From Burkholderiales bacterium (lineage in GTDB: Bacteria > Pseudomonadota > Gammaproteobacteria > Burkholderiales > Burkholderiaceae_C), in contig JAGWUS010000011.1 in assembly GCA_028868305.1 (NCBI GenBank), forward strand, positions 16,919 to 80,918: a stretch of 64,000 bases of DNA, read 5' to 3'. Of this stretch, positions 28,757 to 37,679 are shown one piece after another (within the stretch, counting starts at the first letter, position 1; each line of letters starts with the position of its first letter). The notes beneath the pieces are model-generated. The model saw nothing but the letters and a program-made list of their open reading frames with translations, ran no database searches and was not told the origin of the DNA. Made by a program: the position numbers and the translations under genes.

Positions 28757-29608
28757 ATGAAGATTCAACTGCTCTCCGACCTGCACCTGGAAGCGCATCC
28801 GCACTGGTGTGCTCAACCCGCCCCGGGTGCCGATGTCCTGGTGCTGGCAGGCGATGTGGGCTCGTACCAGCCAGGTTCGCAGCTGGCCGATGCCGACTTT
28901 GGCCTGACCCGGTTCTCGGCCGCAGCAGGCTGGCCCACCCCGGTGATTTTTGTGCCCGGCAACCACGAGTACGATGGCATGGATTTCGATTTGGCCCACG
29001 CCCGCCTGCAGGACACCTGCGCCCGCCTGGGTCTGCACTGGCTGGAGCGCGACACCCTGGTGCTGGACGGCGTGCGTTTTGTTGGCACTACCTTGTGGAC
29101 CGACTTTGACGCACTCTGCCCCGCCGACCCCACCTCGGCCAGCGCACTGGCATCGCAGCGCAAGGCGCGGGACAAAGCGTTTCGGGCGGCAAACTTCTAC
29201 CTGCGCAAGACACTCACCCAACGCGCAGGCCAGCCCTGGCTGGCCGAAGGTGTACGTGAGCAAGCACTGATGTGCCAGCAATGGCTGCGCGAGGCTCTTG
29301 CAATGCCGTTTGATGGACCCACCGTGGCCGTCACCCACTTTGCGCCCAGTCTGATGAGCGCCGATCCGCGCTACGGCATGGTGCCGGGCACCGCCGGCTT
29401 CTGCAATACGCTGGACGACTTGTTGCCCCTCGCCCAGCTGTGGCTGCATGGTCACCTGCACGCACCCAGCGACTATCTGCACCGGGGTTGCCGGGTGGTG
29501 GCCAATCCGCTGGGCTATGCCCGCAAGAACGAGCAGGCCCGCTTCCAGCCTGAAATGCTGATCGAAATTGGCCTTCAGCCCCCGTCAAATCTCCACAATC
29601 AGCTATAG
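28757..29608 (+). CDS. Calcineurin-like metallophosphoesterase
   Basis: 283 residues from ATG 28757 (MKIQLLSDLHLE); longer readings run inside the LysR gene. Metal-binding motifs of the superfamily are all present: D-x-H in SDLHLE, GD in LVLAGDVGS, GNHE in VPGNHEYDG, a distal H in VAVTHFAPS and GHxH in WLHGHLHAPS. The family hydrolyses phosphomono- or diesters; the substrate cannot be told. The 245 bases after it (29609-29853) hold no gene I can support. Confidence 0.88.
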   Translation: MKIQLLSDLHLEAHPHWCAQPAPGADVLVLAGDVGSYQPGSQLADADFGLTRFSAAAGWPTPVIFVPGNHEYDGMDFDLAHARLQDTCARLGLHWLERDTLVLDGVRFVGTTLWTDFDALCPADPTSASALASQRKARDKAFRAANFYLRKTLTQRAGQPWLAEGVREQALMCQQWLREALAMPFDGPTVAVTHFAPSLMSADPRYGMVPGTAGFCNTLDDLLPLAQLWLHGHLHAPSDYLHRGCRVVANPLGYARKNEQARFQPEMLIEIGLQPPSNLHNQL

Positions 29609-29853
29609 AAACCATAGCGAACAGTAACCCTGCTCAGAGGAACTTTTGGGCGGCTACGCGCTGCTACTGGCACATCGGGGCACCCCGGCGTCGGAGCAGG
29701 GGGGAGTCCTGTAAAAGAGGGACGGGTAGCTCGGTGCTGGTGCGCATGGCGTCCTCTTGGGTGCTTCTTTTTGGCAGTTGCCACAGGATACCCAAGGGCT
29801 TTGGGCGAGCTAGTCGTTTCGGTACACTGGACCCATCATCCCGGGAGATTTGT

Positions 29854-30276
29854 ATGAAGATTCTTCTCGCCGTAGACGGCAGTGACTACAGCAAGAAAAT
29901 GCTGGCCTATCTGGCCACGCACGACACCCTGTTTACCAAGGACCACCAGTACACCGTATTCACCGCCCAGGCGGCTTTGCCTGCGCGCGCGCGCGCCACT
30001 GTCGGCAAAGACGTGGTGGAAAAATACTACGCAGAAGAAAGCGAGAAAGTGCTGGCACCCATTTCCAAGTTCCTGCTGCGCCACGGCATCGATGCCAAAA
30101 GCAGCTGGAAAGTAGGCCACGCAGGCGAATGCATTTCCAAACTGGCCGAACAGGGCAAGTTTGACCTGGTGGTGATGGGCTCCCATGGCCACGGCTCGCT
30201 GGTCAAGCTCGTCATGGGTTCGGTCGCCACTGCGGTGCTGGCGCACTGCACCGTGCCGGTGCTGCTGGTTCGCTGA
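29854..30276 (+). CDS. Universal stress protein, UspA family
   Basis: 140 residues from ATG 29854, preceded by GGGAG. A single Usp domain: MKILLAVDGSDYSKKML at the start and the ATP-binding signature G-2x-G-9x-G-S in GSHGHGSLVKLVMGS near the end, so an ATP-binding type. A run of GC dinucleotides around 29985 encodes ARARA. These proteins promote survival under starvation or oxidative stress by unknown means. A dispersed repeat abuts the stop codon. Confidence 0.9.
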   Translation: MKILLAVDGSDYSKKMLAYLATHDTLFTKDHQYTVFTAQAALPARARATVGKDVVEKYYAEESEKVLAPISKFLLRHGIDAKSSWKVGHAGECISKLAEQGKFDLVVMGSHGHGSLVKLVMGSVATAVLAHCTVPVLLVR

Positions 30277-30333
30277 ATTTGCTATTAATTCAATAGCTGC
30301 TCGCGCAATATTGACTGGGGCTAACGGGCATTT
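30277..30333 (+). repeat. Dispersed ~60-bp element, copy B
   Basis: Begins directly after the uspA stop: gctattaattcaatagctgc, tcgcgcaatattgac, ggggctaacgggc, attta. It fills the gap between the convergent uspA and tetR genes and runs past the tetR stop, so the last codons and the stop of tetR (NAR-stop) are made from repeat sequence. Confidence 0.75.
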
Positions 30334-30938
30334 AGTCCATCAAAGCAGGTGCTCATGACCAGATCAAGGATCTGGTCATTGTCGTGCTGCCCGCCCATCT
30401 TGAGGAACTCCAGCACCGGGTCGCAGGCGCGCGCATACAAGGTGTAGAGCACTGCGATAGCGGGTATTTGGGCGTTGATCCTCCCCGTCGCCTGCGCTGT
30501 TTCGATCCAGGCCCCAAGAATGTCACTGACTTCCAGCAAACCATTCATGTAGTCCTTGCTGGCCATCAGGGTCGCCCGCAGGCTGGAATTCTGACTGGGC
30601 AGGGAAGGCATCTCGCCGTCGAGCTTGAGCTGCATGGTCCAGCGCACCACGGTGCGCAGTTTGTCCAGCGGCTCGGCATCGGGCGGCAAGGTGGCCAAAA
30701 AGTCCTGGGCACGCTGCATGACACGCACCATGGCGGCACAGGCCAGATCTTCCTTGCTGGGAAAGTGCTTGTACAGACTGGCTTTGGCAATGCCGACACT
30801 TGCGGCAACCTCATCCACCGTCATCGCCTCGAATCCCTTTTCCGCCAACAAGTGGTTAACTGCGCGGATGATGGCGTCTTCGCGCGCCTGGAGCATCTGC
30901 TCCTTGAAGGAGACTTTGACAACATTTCCAGTTTTCAT
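30321..30938 (-). CDS. TetR-family transcriptional regulator
   Basis: 205 residues. TetR helix-turn-helix at about 20-65: AIIRAVNHLLAEKGFEAMTV then EVAASVGIAKASLYKHFPSK. The C-terminal ligand domain is all-helical (QLKLDGEMPSLP, MNGLLEVSDILGAWIETAQA) and resembles the group with a TetR_C11-like tail. The target is unknown; no divergent partner gene lies within the next 50 bases, where another minus-strand regulator ends. Its last three residues and stop lie in a dispersed repeat (copy B), so the natural C-terminus may have been altered. Confidence 0.87.
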   Translation of the reverse strand: MKTGNVVKVSFKEQMLQAREDAIIRAVNHLLAEKGFEAMTVDEVAASVGIAKASLYKHFPSKEDLACAAMVRVMQRAQDFLATLPPDAEPLDKLRTVVRWTMQLKLDGEMPSLPSQNSSLRATLMASKDYMNGLLEVSDILGAWIETAQATGRINAQIPAIAVLYTLYARACDPVLEFLKMGGQHDNDQILDLVMSTCFDGLNAR

Positions 30939-30991
30939 GTGCCTAGTTTAGCCTGTATCGTCAATTTGTGTAGGTAAAGGCTATTTTGTGA

Positions 30992-31915
30992 CTATGCAGT
31001 TTTTTGGTTGTGGGCCAGGGCCTGGATGGCCGCACCCTCCAAGGCGGCCGTCAGGCGGTCGATCACTGCCGAATGCAGGTTCCAGCAGTGCCAGTACAGG
31101 TTCACCGGCAAGGTCGCCTGAGGTGCCAGGTTCACCAGATCCCCGCTTGCCAGCAGGGCGCGCACCTGCAACTCGGGCACGACGGTCGCACCCCATCCGG
31201 CCAGCGCAGCACGCACCTGCCCTTCGGAGCTGGGGACAAACCGCTGGCTCAGGGCCACCCGGCGCAGGCCCAGCGCACGCCCCACAAACTCGGATTGCAG
31301 ATCGTCCTTGCGGTTGAAAGCGATGAAGGGAATCTGCCGGAAGTTATGTGCGGTGAGGCCCTGCGGGCAATGCGCCTGCGCATAGTCGCGCCCAGCGACC
31401 GCCACATACTGCATGGCCCCCAGCGGCAACACCTTGCAACCGCGCAAGGCCTGCTTGACGGTGGTGACGCAGCCCAGCACCTGCCCCTCGCGCAACCACT
31501 CATGGGTAAAGTCCTGATCATCCGTAATGATTTCGAGAGGTAAGCCCTTACTTACCAGTGGCCCCAAAGCAGGCAGTGCCCAGGTGGAGATGCTGTCGGC
31601 ATTGATGGCAATCGAGACGCGGTCTTCCTCCCGCGCATGGCCGGCATCGGGCGTGAGCTCCTGCAAGTCGGTCTCCAGATCCTCGCGCAGCAGCCGCATC
31701 TGCATGGCATGTTTGATCAGCAGACGCCCCGCCGAGGTGGGTTTGAGTGGTCTGCTACGCACCAGCAGCACGGTGCCGGCCTGTACTTCTAGAGCCCGCA
31801 GACGCTGCGACACCGCCGACTGGGTGACCGACAGGCGCAACGCGGCGCGCTCGAACCCGCCCTCTTCCACGATGGTGGCAAGGCATTCCAGAGCATCGGT
31901 ATCGAATGCACGCAT
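30992..31915 (-). CDS. argP: LysR-family regulator, ArgP (IciA) type
   Basis: 307 residues. The N-terminus (DALECLATIVEEGGFERAAL, RLSVTQSAVSQRLRALEVQA) and the following TVLLVRSRPLKPTSAG match ArgP, in which SQR and the LVR..P..PT segment are typical. ArgP senses lysine/arginine and activates the exporter argO in E. coli. Here the divergent gene is dadA, not a lysine exporter, so the local target may be D-amino-acid oxidation. An ATTAG/CTAAT palindrome lies just upstream. Confidence 0.82.
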   Translation of the reverse strand: MRAFDTDALECLATIVEEGGFERAALRLSVTQSAVSQRLRALEVQAGTVLLVRSRPLKPTSAGRLLIKHAMQMRLLREDLETDLQELTPDAGHAREEDRVSIAINADSISTWALPALGPLVSKGLPLEIITDDQDFTHEWLREGQVLGCVTTVKQALRGCKVLPLGAMQYVAVAGRDYAQAHCPQGLTAHNFRQIPFIAFNRKDDLQSEFVGRALGLRRVALSQRFVPSSEGQVRAALAGWGATVVPELQVRALLASGDLVNLAPQATLPVNLYWHCWNLHSAVIDRLTAALEGAAIQALAHNQKTA

Positions 31916-31926
31916 GAAACTACTTT

Positions 31927-31941
31927 ATTAGGCTTACTAAT
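31927..31941 (+). promoter_or_regulatory. Candidate LysR (T-N11-A) operator, argP/dadA
   Basis: ATTAG-GCTTA-CTAAT: perfect 5-base arms with the T-N11-A spacing expected for LysR proteins (T at 31928, A at 31940). It lies 12 bases before the argP-like start and 63 bases before dadA, suited to autoregulation. Confidence 0.45.
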
Positions 31942-32003
31942 GAATTCTCAGTTTAGGTAATTTTACTTTTAATGCAAAGCGCTTTCAATCACACTTCTTT
32001 GCC

Positions 32004-33344
32004 ATGAAGATCACAATCCTTGGCGCAGGCATCATTGGTATCAGCACGGCATGGCATCTGGCAGAGCGCGGCCACGAAGTCACCGTGGTCGACCGGCAGG
32101 CGGACGCAGCACTGGAAACCAGTTTTGCCAACGCGGCACAAATTTCGGTCAGCTACTGCGAGCCCTGGGCCAACCGCGAAGCCCCGCTCAAGGCCCTGAA
32201 GTGGATGTTCAGCAAAGAAGCCCCCCTGCTGTTCCGCCCGCAATTCCCCATTGGTGAAGGCTTTCACCAGTACCGCTGGGGCCTGGAATTTCTGGCCAAC
32301 TGCAATGATGCCGCGTTCGAGCGCAATGTGCAGCAACTGGTGGCACTGGGTTCCTACAGCCACACCGCCCTCAAGGACGTGGTGGCGGCCACCGGCATTG
32401 ATTACAACCGTCTGGAAAAAGGCATTGCCCACTTTTACCTGGACCAGAAATCGTTTGACGATGCCGCCCGGGCTGCGGCCCTGATGTCCAAATACGGCGT
32501 GAACCGCCGCGTGGTCAGCAAGGAAGAGTTGCTGAAGATCGAACCCGCGTTCCGCCAGTTTGGCGACCGCATTGTGGGCGGCACCTACACCGCCAGCGAT
32601 GAAAGTGGCGATGCCCGCATTTTCACCCAGGAGCTGGCCAAACGCTGTGCCGCCCGGGGCGTGCAGTTCCTCTGGAACCACGATGTCCTCTCGCTCAACG
32701 AAGTGGGCGACAGCATCGACTCCGTGGCCGTGCGCGACCGCACGACCGGCCGCTCCGAGGCGCTCTCAGCAGACCACTTTGTTCTGGCCATGGGCTCTTA
32801 CACCGCGCCCCTGCTGCGCACTGTGGGGGTGAACCTGCCGATTTACCCCGGCAAGGGCTACAGCGCCACCTTCAAGATTCTCAAACCTGAACTCGCGCCC
32901 CAGGTCAGCTTCATTGACGACTCGGTCAAATGCGCCGTCAGCCGCCTGGGCGACCAGTTGCGCATTGCAGGCACCATTGAAGTGGGTGGCTACAGCCTGG
33001 ACCTGGACGGCTCGCTGGCCCGCGCGCGCTGCGCCATGCTGGCCCGCCGCATTGAAACAGTATTCCCCCGCGTGTGCGACACCCGCAGTGTCGAAGAAGG
33101 CGGCAACCCCAACTACTGGACCGGCCTGCGCCCTTCGACCCCCACCAATATTCCTTTTATTGGCAAAACCAAAGTTGGCAAGCTGTGGGTCAACGCTGGC
33201 CACGGTACCCTGGGCTGGACGCACGGTGCGGGTTCGGGCAAAGCCATTGCCGAACTCATCAGCGGCCGCCAGCCGGCCATGCAGTTTGGTTTCTGCGGCA
33301 TGGACAAACCGGCCCCCCGCACCACCGTGCTAAAACATGCCTGA
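32004..33344 (+). CDS. dadA: D-amino acid dehydrogenase small subunit
   Basis: A 446-residue FAD enzyme that oxidises D-amino acids to 2-oxo acids, passing electrons to the respiratory chain at the inner membrane. The FAD-binding Rossmann motif is at the very start (ILGAGIIGISTAWHLAERGH). It is followed by the DadA-typical ETSFANAAQISVSYCEPWAN, PGKGYSATF and the C-terminal WTGLRPSTPTNIPFIG and NAGHGTLGWTHGAGSGKA. Length is near the usual 415-435. It stands alone between two divergent/convergent LysR genes; no alanine racemase is adjacent. Confidence 0.92.
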   Translation: MKITILGAGIIGISTAWHLAERGHEVTVVDRQADAALETSFANAAQISVSYCEPWANREAPLKALKWMFSKEAPLLFRPQFPIGEGFHQYRWGLEFLANCNDAAFERNVQQLVALGSYSHTALKDVVAATGIDYNRLEKGIAHFYLDQKSFDDAARAAALMSKYGVNRRVVSKEELLKIEPAFRQFGDRIVGGTYTASDESGDARIFTQELAKRCAARGVQFLWNHDVLSLNEVGDSIDSVAVRDRTTGRSEALSADHFVLAMGSYTAPLLRTVGVNLPIYPGKGYSATFKILKPELAPQVSFIDDSVKCAVSRLGDQLRIAGTIEVGGYSLDLDGSLARARCAMLARRIETVFPRVCDTRSVEEGGNPNYWTGLRPSTPTNIPFIGKTKVGKLWVNAGHGTLGWTHGAGSGKAIAELISGRQPAMQFGFCGMDKPAPRTTVLKHA

Positions 33345-33365
33345 ACCCGGCTCTGAAACGTCACC

Positions 33366-34292
33366 TTATTCCGGGTGCGCCTGTACCAGGGATTCCTGAA
33401 ACGCCCGTGTTGCCCGCGAAGGTTGCGGTGAGCGGCGGACAATCGCCAGGAACTGGCAGTCGTAGCGCAACACTTCCGGCTCCAGGGCGCGCATCTGGCC
33501 TTTTTGCACAAAACTCTGGGCATAGTGGTCGGGCAGAAAACCCAGAAACTGCCCGCTCAGGATCAGCGTGGCAATGGACTCCTGGTCAAACCCGGTGGCC
33601 GTGCGCGGCAGGCGCTGGCGCTGGGTCAGCTCCATATTGGGTGAGTGGTAGCCCAGGCCGGCAAAACGCTGCTCGCGCAGGCTTTCCCAGGTCAGTACCA
33701 CCGACGTTTGTGCAAATAGCGGATGGTCCGCCCCGCAGTACAGCGACATGGCTTCCTCGAACAAGGGCGTGTACTCCAGCATGTCCGAACTGCGGTGGCC
33801 CGGGATGATGCCGATATGGAAGGTGCCGTCCAGCACTCCGCGCTCAATCGCCGTCAGCGTGCCCACATGCAGATTGAGCGCCACGTCGGGTGCCTGCTGC
33901 GTAAACAGCGCGATGGCCTGCGCGATGTGGCATTGCGGATTGCTGGCCGTCTTGTCGAACACGGCCACGTGCAGCGCACCCCCCATGCGCTGGTGAATCT
34001 CGTCCACCCCGCTGCGAAACGCCTCGGTAGCCGCCAGCAACTGGGTGGTCTGCGCATAAATCTTTTCGCCCTCGGGCGTCAGCGCAAAGCCCGCACGGCC
34101 GCGCCGGCACAGGGTCAGACCAAGCCGGGTTTCCAGGTCCTTCACATGGCGGCTGACGGTGGAGGTGCCGATGTTGAGCTCCAGCTCCGCCGCGGCCATG
34201 CCGCCACAATCGACCACGGTGCGAAACACGCGCAGCAGACGCAGGTCCATGTCGCTGAGCTGGCCGAGTACGGCTTTGTGTTTTACTTGCAT
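33366..34292 (-). CDS. LysR-family regulator of the beta-alanine genes (putative)
   Basis: 308 residues from ATG 34292 (MQVKHKAVLGQLSDMDLRLL). HTH: VVDCGGMAAAELELNIGTST then VSRHVKDLETRLGLTLCRRG. Its substrate domain contains GTFHIGIIPGHRSSDMLEYT. It is divergent from a beta-alanine-pyruvate transaminase gene with only about 100 bases between starts, so it is probably that operon's regulator. The effector (beta-alanine or malonate semialdehyde) is inferred from context. Confidence 0.86.
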   Translation of the reverse strand: MQVKHKAVLGQLSDMDLRLLRVFRTVVDCGGMAAAELELNIGTSTVSRHVKDLETRLGLTLCRRGRAGFALTPEGEKIYAQTTQLLAATEAFRSGVDEIHQRMGGALHVAVFDKTASNPQCHIAQAIALFTQQAPDVALNLHVGTLTAIERGVLDGTFHIGIIPGHRSSDMLEYTPLFEEAMSLYCGADHPLFAQTSVVLTWESLREQRFAGLGYHSPNMELTQRQRLPRTATGFDQESIATLILSGQFLGFLPDHYAQSFVQKGQMRALEPEVLRYDCQFLAIVRRSPQPSRATRAFQESLVQAHPE

Positions 34293-34393
34293 AAATTTGC
34301 AACCAAGTAGTGATATTTGTGACTTTATAAGAGTAACAGAGCCCACCACAATCCACAGACTATTTTGGGCACCGCGCTGCCCCAGGAGACCCC

Positions 34394-35770
34394 ATGAACC
34401 TCAACGACACCACCGGCCAGACCGTCACCAGCACCACGCCCTACCCCCGGGACCGCGCGTTCCTGGAAGCGCACTGGATGCCCTATACCGCCAACCGCAA
34501 CTTCAAGGCCTCAGGCGCTCAGTCCGGGCGCATGATGGTCAGCGCCCAGGGCTGCTACTACACCGACAGCAATGGCAAGAAGATTTTTGATGGCCTCTCG
34601 GGCCTGTGGACCTGCGGCCTGGGCCATGGCCGCACCGAGATTGCCGAGGCGGTGGGCCGCCAGGCCGCCACACTGGACTATTCCCCCGCCTTCCAGTACG
34701 GCCACCCGCTGTCGTTCGAGCTGGCCAACAAGATCCGCGAACTCACGCCCGACGGGCTGGACTATGTGTTCTTCACCGGCTCTGGCTCCGAGTCAGCGGA
34801 TACGTCGCTCAAGATGGCCCGCGCCTATTGGCGCGCCAAGGGCATGGGCACCAAGACGCGCCTGATTGGCCGCGAGAAGGGTTACCACGGCGTGAACTAC
34901 GGCGGCATCTCCGTCGGTGGCATTGGCGGCAACCGCAAGATCTTTGGGCAGGGCATTGAGGCCGACCACCTGCCTCACACCCAGCCTGCCGCTGGCGCCT
35001 TCTACAAGGGTATGCCGCCCACGGGTGTGGAACTGGCCGACGAATTGCTCAAACTCATTACGTTGCACGACGCCAGCAATATTGCAGCCGTAATTGTGGA
35101 GCCCATGTCCGGCTCGGCCGGTGTGGTCATTCCTCCCGTGGGCTACCTGCAGCGCCTGCGCGAGATCTGCACCGCCAACAACATCCTGCTGATATTTGAC
35201 GAAGTCATCACCGGCTTTGGCCGCATGGGTGCCTACACCGGTGCAGCCGCGTTTGGCGTGGTGCCCGACATTGCCAACTTTGCCAAGCAGATCACCAACG
35301 GCACACAACCCCTGGGCTGCGTGGTCGCCACCAAGGACATTTACGACGCCTTCATGGCACAGGGCGGACCGGACTACATGCTGGAGTTCCCGCACGGCTA
35401 CACCTACTCCGCCCACCCGGTGGCCTGCGCTGCCGGCATCGCCGCGCTGGACATTTTGGTGAAGGAAAACATGGTGGAACGCGCCGCAGCCCTGGCGCCG
35501 CATTTCGAGAAAGCCGTGCACAGCCTCAAGGGTGCCAAGCACGTGCTGGACATCCGCAACTACGGGCTGGCCGCCGGCTTCACCATCGCCCCGGCACCCG
35601 GTGAGCCCGCCAAGCGCCCGTACGAAATTGCCATGCGATGCCTGGATAAAGGCTTCTACGTACGCTACGGTGGCGATACCATCCAGCTGGCGCCACCGTT
35701 CATTGCCACGCCTGCCGAGATTGACAGCCTGGTCAACGCGCTGGGCGAAGCCATGAACGCCACCGACTGA
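34394..35770 (+). CDS. Beta-alanine (omega-amino acid)-pyruvate transaminase
   Basis: A 458-residue class III PLP transaminase. The internal aldimine lysine is K298 in IANFAKQITNG. The PLP motif FDEVITGFGRMG and the phosphate-binding YVFFTGSGSESADTSLKMAR segment are intact. The N-terminus (HWMPYTANRNFKA) is typical of beta-alanine-pyruvate and related omega-transaminases. It should convert beta-alanine and pyruvate to malonate semialdehyde and alanine. The next gene encodes a matching semialdehyde dehydrogenase, which strengthens the substrate call. Confidence 0.88.
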   Translation: MNLNDTTGQTVTSTTPYPRDRAFLEAHWMPYTANRNFKASGAQSGRMMVSAQGCYYTDSNGKKIFDGLSGLWTCGLGHGRTEIAEAVGRQAATLDYSPAFQYGHPLSFELANKIRELTPDGLDYVFFTGSGSESADTSLKMARAYWRAKGMGTKTRLIGREKGYHGVNYGGISVGGIGGNRKIFGQGIEADHLPHTQPAAGAFYKGMPPTGVELADELLKLITLHDASNIAAVIVEPMSGSAGVVIPPVGYLQRLREICTANNILLIFDEVITGFGRMGAYTGAAAFGVVPDIANFAKQITNGTQPLGCVVATKDIYDAFMAQGGPDYMLEFPHGYTYSAHPVACAAGIAALDILVKENMVERAAALAPHFEKAVHSLKGAKHVLDIRNYGLAAGFTIAPAPGEPAKRPYEIAMRCLDKGFYVRYGGDTIQLAPPFIATPAEIDSLVNALGEAMNATD

Positions 35771-35776
35771 TCTTTC

Positions 35777-35836
35777 CATCGCTATTTATTTGATAGCTGC
35801 TCGTGCATAGTGCACGGGGGCTAGCAGTCATTTTTA
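35777..35836 (+). repeat. Dispersed ~60-bp element, copy C
   Basis: gctatttatttgatagctgc, tcgtgcatagtgcac, gggggctagcagtc, attttta. It lies between the transaminase stop and the dehydrogenase start in the same operon, so it is probably transcribed within the mRNA. The cgtgca/tgcacg pair inside can form a small hairpin. Confidence 0.75.
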
Positions 35837-35856
35837 CTATTAACCTGGCAACTGAC

Positions 35857-37374
35857 ATGACATCTACACTTCCCCTCGTTGGTCACCTGATTGGCGGCAA
35901 AATCGTCCAGGGCGCAAACGCGAATTCACGTTCGCAAGACGTTTTCAACCCCGCCACCGGCAAGGCCGAGAAGCGTGTGCTGCTGGCCGACAAGGCCACG
36001 GTGGAGCAGGCCATTTCCAATGCGCAAGCCGCCTTCCCCGCCTGGCGCAACACGCCACCCCTCAAGCGCGCCCGCGTGATGGGCAACCTCAAGGTGCTGC
36101 TGGAACAGCACGCCGACGAACTCTGCGCCATGATTACGGCCGAGCACGGCAAGGTGCTGTCGGACGCTTTGGGCGAGCTGCAACGCGGTATTGAAAACGT
36201 GGAATACGCCAGCTACGCGCCCGAGTTGCTCAAGGGCGAGCACAGCAAGAACGTCGGCCCGGCCATCGACAGCTGGAGCGAGTTCCAGGCGCTGGGCGTG
36301 ACTGCCGGCATTACGCCATTCAATTTCCCGGCCATGGTGCCCTTGTGGATGTGGCCCATGGCCGTGGCCTGCGGCAACTGCTTCATCCTCAAGCCCTCGG
36401 AGCGGGACCCCACCAGCACGCTGCGCATTGCCGAGCTGGCCCTCGAAGCCGGTCTGCCACCGGGCGTGCTCAATGTGGTCAATGGCGACAAGGAGGCCGT
36501 GGACACGCTCTTGACCGACCCGCGCGTGAAGGCGGTGAGCTTTGTCGGCTCCACCCCGATTGCCGAATACATCTACAGCACCGGCTGCGCGCACGGCAAG
36601 CGCGTGCAGGCCCTGGGTGGCGCCAAGAACCACGCCGTGGTCATGCCCGACGCCGATATCGCCAACGCCGTCAATGCACTCATGGGCGCAGCCTATGGCT
36701 CCTGCGGCGAACGCTGCATGGCGATACCGCTGGTCGTCGCCGTGGGCGATGCGACGGCCGACGCCGTGATTGCCGGGCTCAAGGCAGAAATTTCCAAGAT
36801 GAAAGTCGGCCCCGGCACCGCGCCCGGGATGGACATGGGTCCGCTGGTCACCAAGCCGCACTTCGAGAAGGTGCGCGGCTATGTGGACCAGGGCGTGAAA
36901 GAAGGCGCCACACTGGTCGTGGACGGCCGCGGCCTGTCGGTGGCCGGCCATGAAGAAGGCTATTTCCTCGGCCCCTGCCTGTTCGACAACGTCCAACCCG
37001 GCATGGTGATTTACCAGGAAGAAATCTTCGGCCCGGTGCTGGGCGTGGTGCGCGTTAAAACATTGCAAGAAGCCATGGACCTGATCGACGCCCACGAGTA
37101 CGGCAACGGCACCTGCATCTTCACCCGCGACGGCGAAGCGGCACGCTACTTCACCGACAACATCCAGGTCGGCATGGTCGGCGTCAACGTGCCCCTGCCC
37201 GTGCCCGTGGCCTACCACTCGTTTGGCGGCTGGAAGCGTTCGCTCTTTGGTGATCTGCATGCCTACGGACCGGATGCGGTGCGCTTTTACACCAAGCGCA
37301 AGACCATCACCCAGCGCTGGCCGAGTGCGGGGGTGCGGGAGGGGACGGTGTTTAGTTTTCCGAGCAGCAAATAA
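35857..37374 (+). CDS. mmsA: (Methyl)malonate-semialdehyde dehydrogenase, CoA-acylating
   Basis: 505 residues from ATG 35857 (MTSTLPLVGHLIGG); an upstream GTG reading covers the repeat. MmsA-type aldehyde dehydrogenase: catalytic Cys at C287 in GSCGERCMAIPL, cofactor-binding FVGSTPIAEYIY and PFNFPAMVPLWMWPMA. It produces acetyl-CoA from malonate semialdehyde (or propionyl-CoA from the methyl form), with NAD+ and CoA. With the upstream transaminase it completes beta-alanine degradation. A strong terminator follows. The related family members in valine or inositol catabolism have the same motifs, so substrate is set by context. Confidence 0.92.
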   Translation: MTSTLPLVGHLIGGKIVQGANANSRSQDVFNPATGKAEKRVLLADKATVEQAISNAQAAFPAWRNTPPLKRARVMGNLKVLLEQHADELCAMITAEHGKVLSDALGELQRGIENVEYASYAPELLKGEHSKNVGPAIDSWSEFQALGVTAGITPFNFPAMVPLWMWPMAVACGNCFILKPSERDPTSTLRIAELALEAGLPPGVLNVVNGDKEAVDTLLTDPRVKAVSFVGSTPIAEYIYSTGCAHGKRVQALGGAKNHAVVMPDADIANAVNALMGAAYGSCGERCMAIPLVVAVGDATADAVIAGLKAEISKMKVGPGTAPGMDMGPLVTKPHFEKVRGYVDQGVKEGATLVVDGRGLSVAGHEEGYFLGPCLFDNVQPGMVIYQEEIFGPVLGVVRVKTLQEAMDLIDAHEYGNGTCIFTRDGEAARYFTDNIQVGMVGVNVPLPVPVAYHSFGGWKRSLFGDLHAYGPDAVRFYTKRKTITQRWPSAGVREGTVFSFPSSK

Positions 37375-37387
37375 CACGCGCAAAACA

Positions 37388-37424
37388 AAAAGCCTCGTCT
37401 GGTTTCAGACGAGGCTTTTTTTAT
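37388..37424 (+). terminator. Rho-independent terminator after mmsA
   Basis: aaaaagcctcgtctg / cagacgaggcttttttt: a 10-base perfect stem (gcctcgtctg) with a 4-base loop (gttt) and T run. The A run on the other side lets it also end the converging transcript from 37679. Confidence 0.93.
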
Positions 37425-37436
37425 GCCTGCCAAGTT

Positions 37437-37679
37437 CTACTGCAAGCCCAGCGGGAGCTGCCGTGCATCCAGCCCCAGTGCTTGAAGCTCTCGCCTGAAA
37501 TGGTTCATGGCCAACGGAAACGCTTGGGCCACGAGCACATACTGGTACTCGCTGTCATCCATCAGTGGCGTCACTTGATCTTCTACAACTTCCGTGGGGT
37601 AGTAAAACTTGGCCTCAAAGTCGCCTGCAAAGGTCGCTTGGTCTTTGGCATCCTTCTCCCTCTTTGCGGTGGCTTTCAC
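37437..37679 (-). CDS. Small hypothetical protein, possibly a gene remnant
   Basis: 80 residues with a GTG start, acidic and helical (FYYPTEVVEDQVTPLMDDSE, YQYVLVAQAFPLAMNHFRRE), ending just before the mmsA terminator. No family recognised. A short open stretch ending in MDVKQDIELGLAVPSIPGGP stops one base before this GTG, so the two may once have been one reading frame or coupled genes. Composition is consistent with coding sequence, but independent support is absent. Confidence 0.4.
   Translation of the reverse strand: MKATAKREKDAKDQATFAGDFEAKFYYPTEVVEDQVTPLMDDSEYQYVLVAQAFPLAMNHFRRELQALGLDARQLPLGLQ

Noticed and set aside
29985..30000. GC dinucleotide run as a phase-variation tract
   Set aside because: It is about six GC units inside an intact universal stress protein gene, encodes acceptable ARARA, and such a short dinucleotide run is common by chance at this GC content.
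35926..37383. A 485-codon open frame antisense to mmsA
   Set aside because: An artefact of GC-rich codons; the sense strand encodes an aldehyde dehydrogenase with an intact active site.
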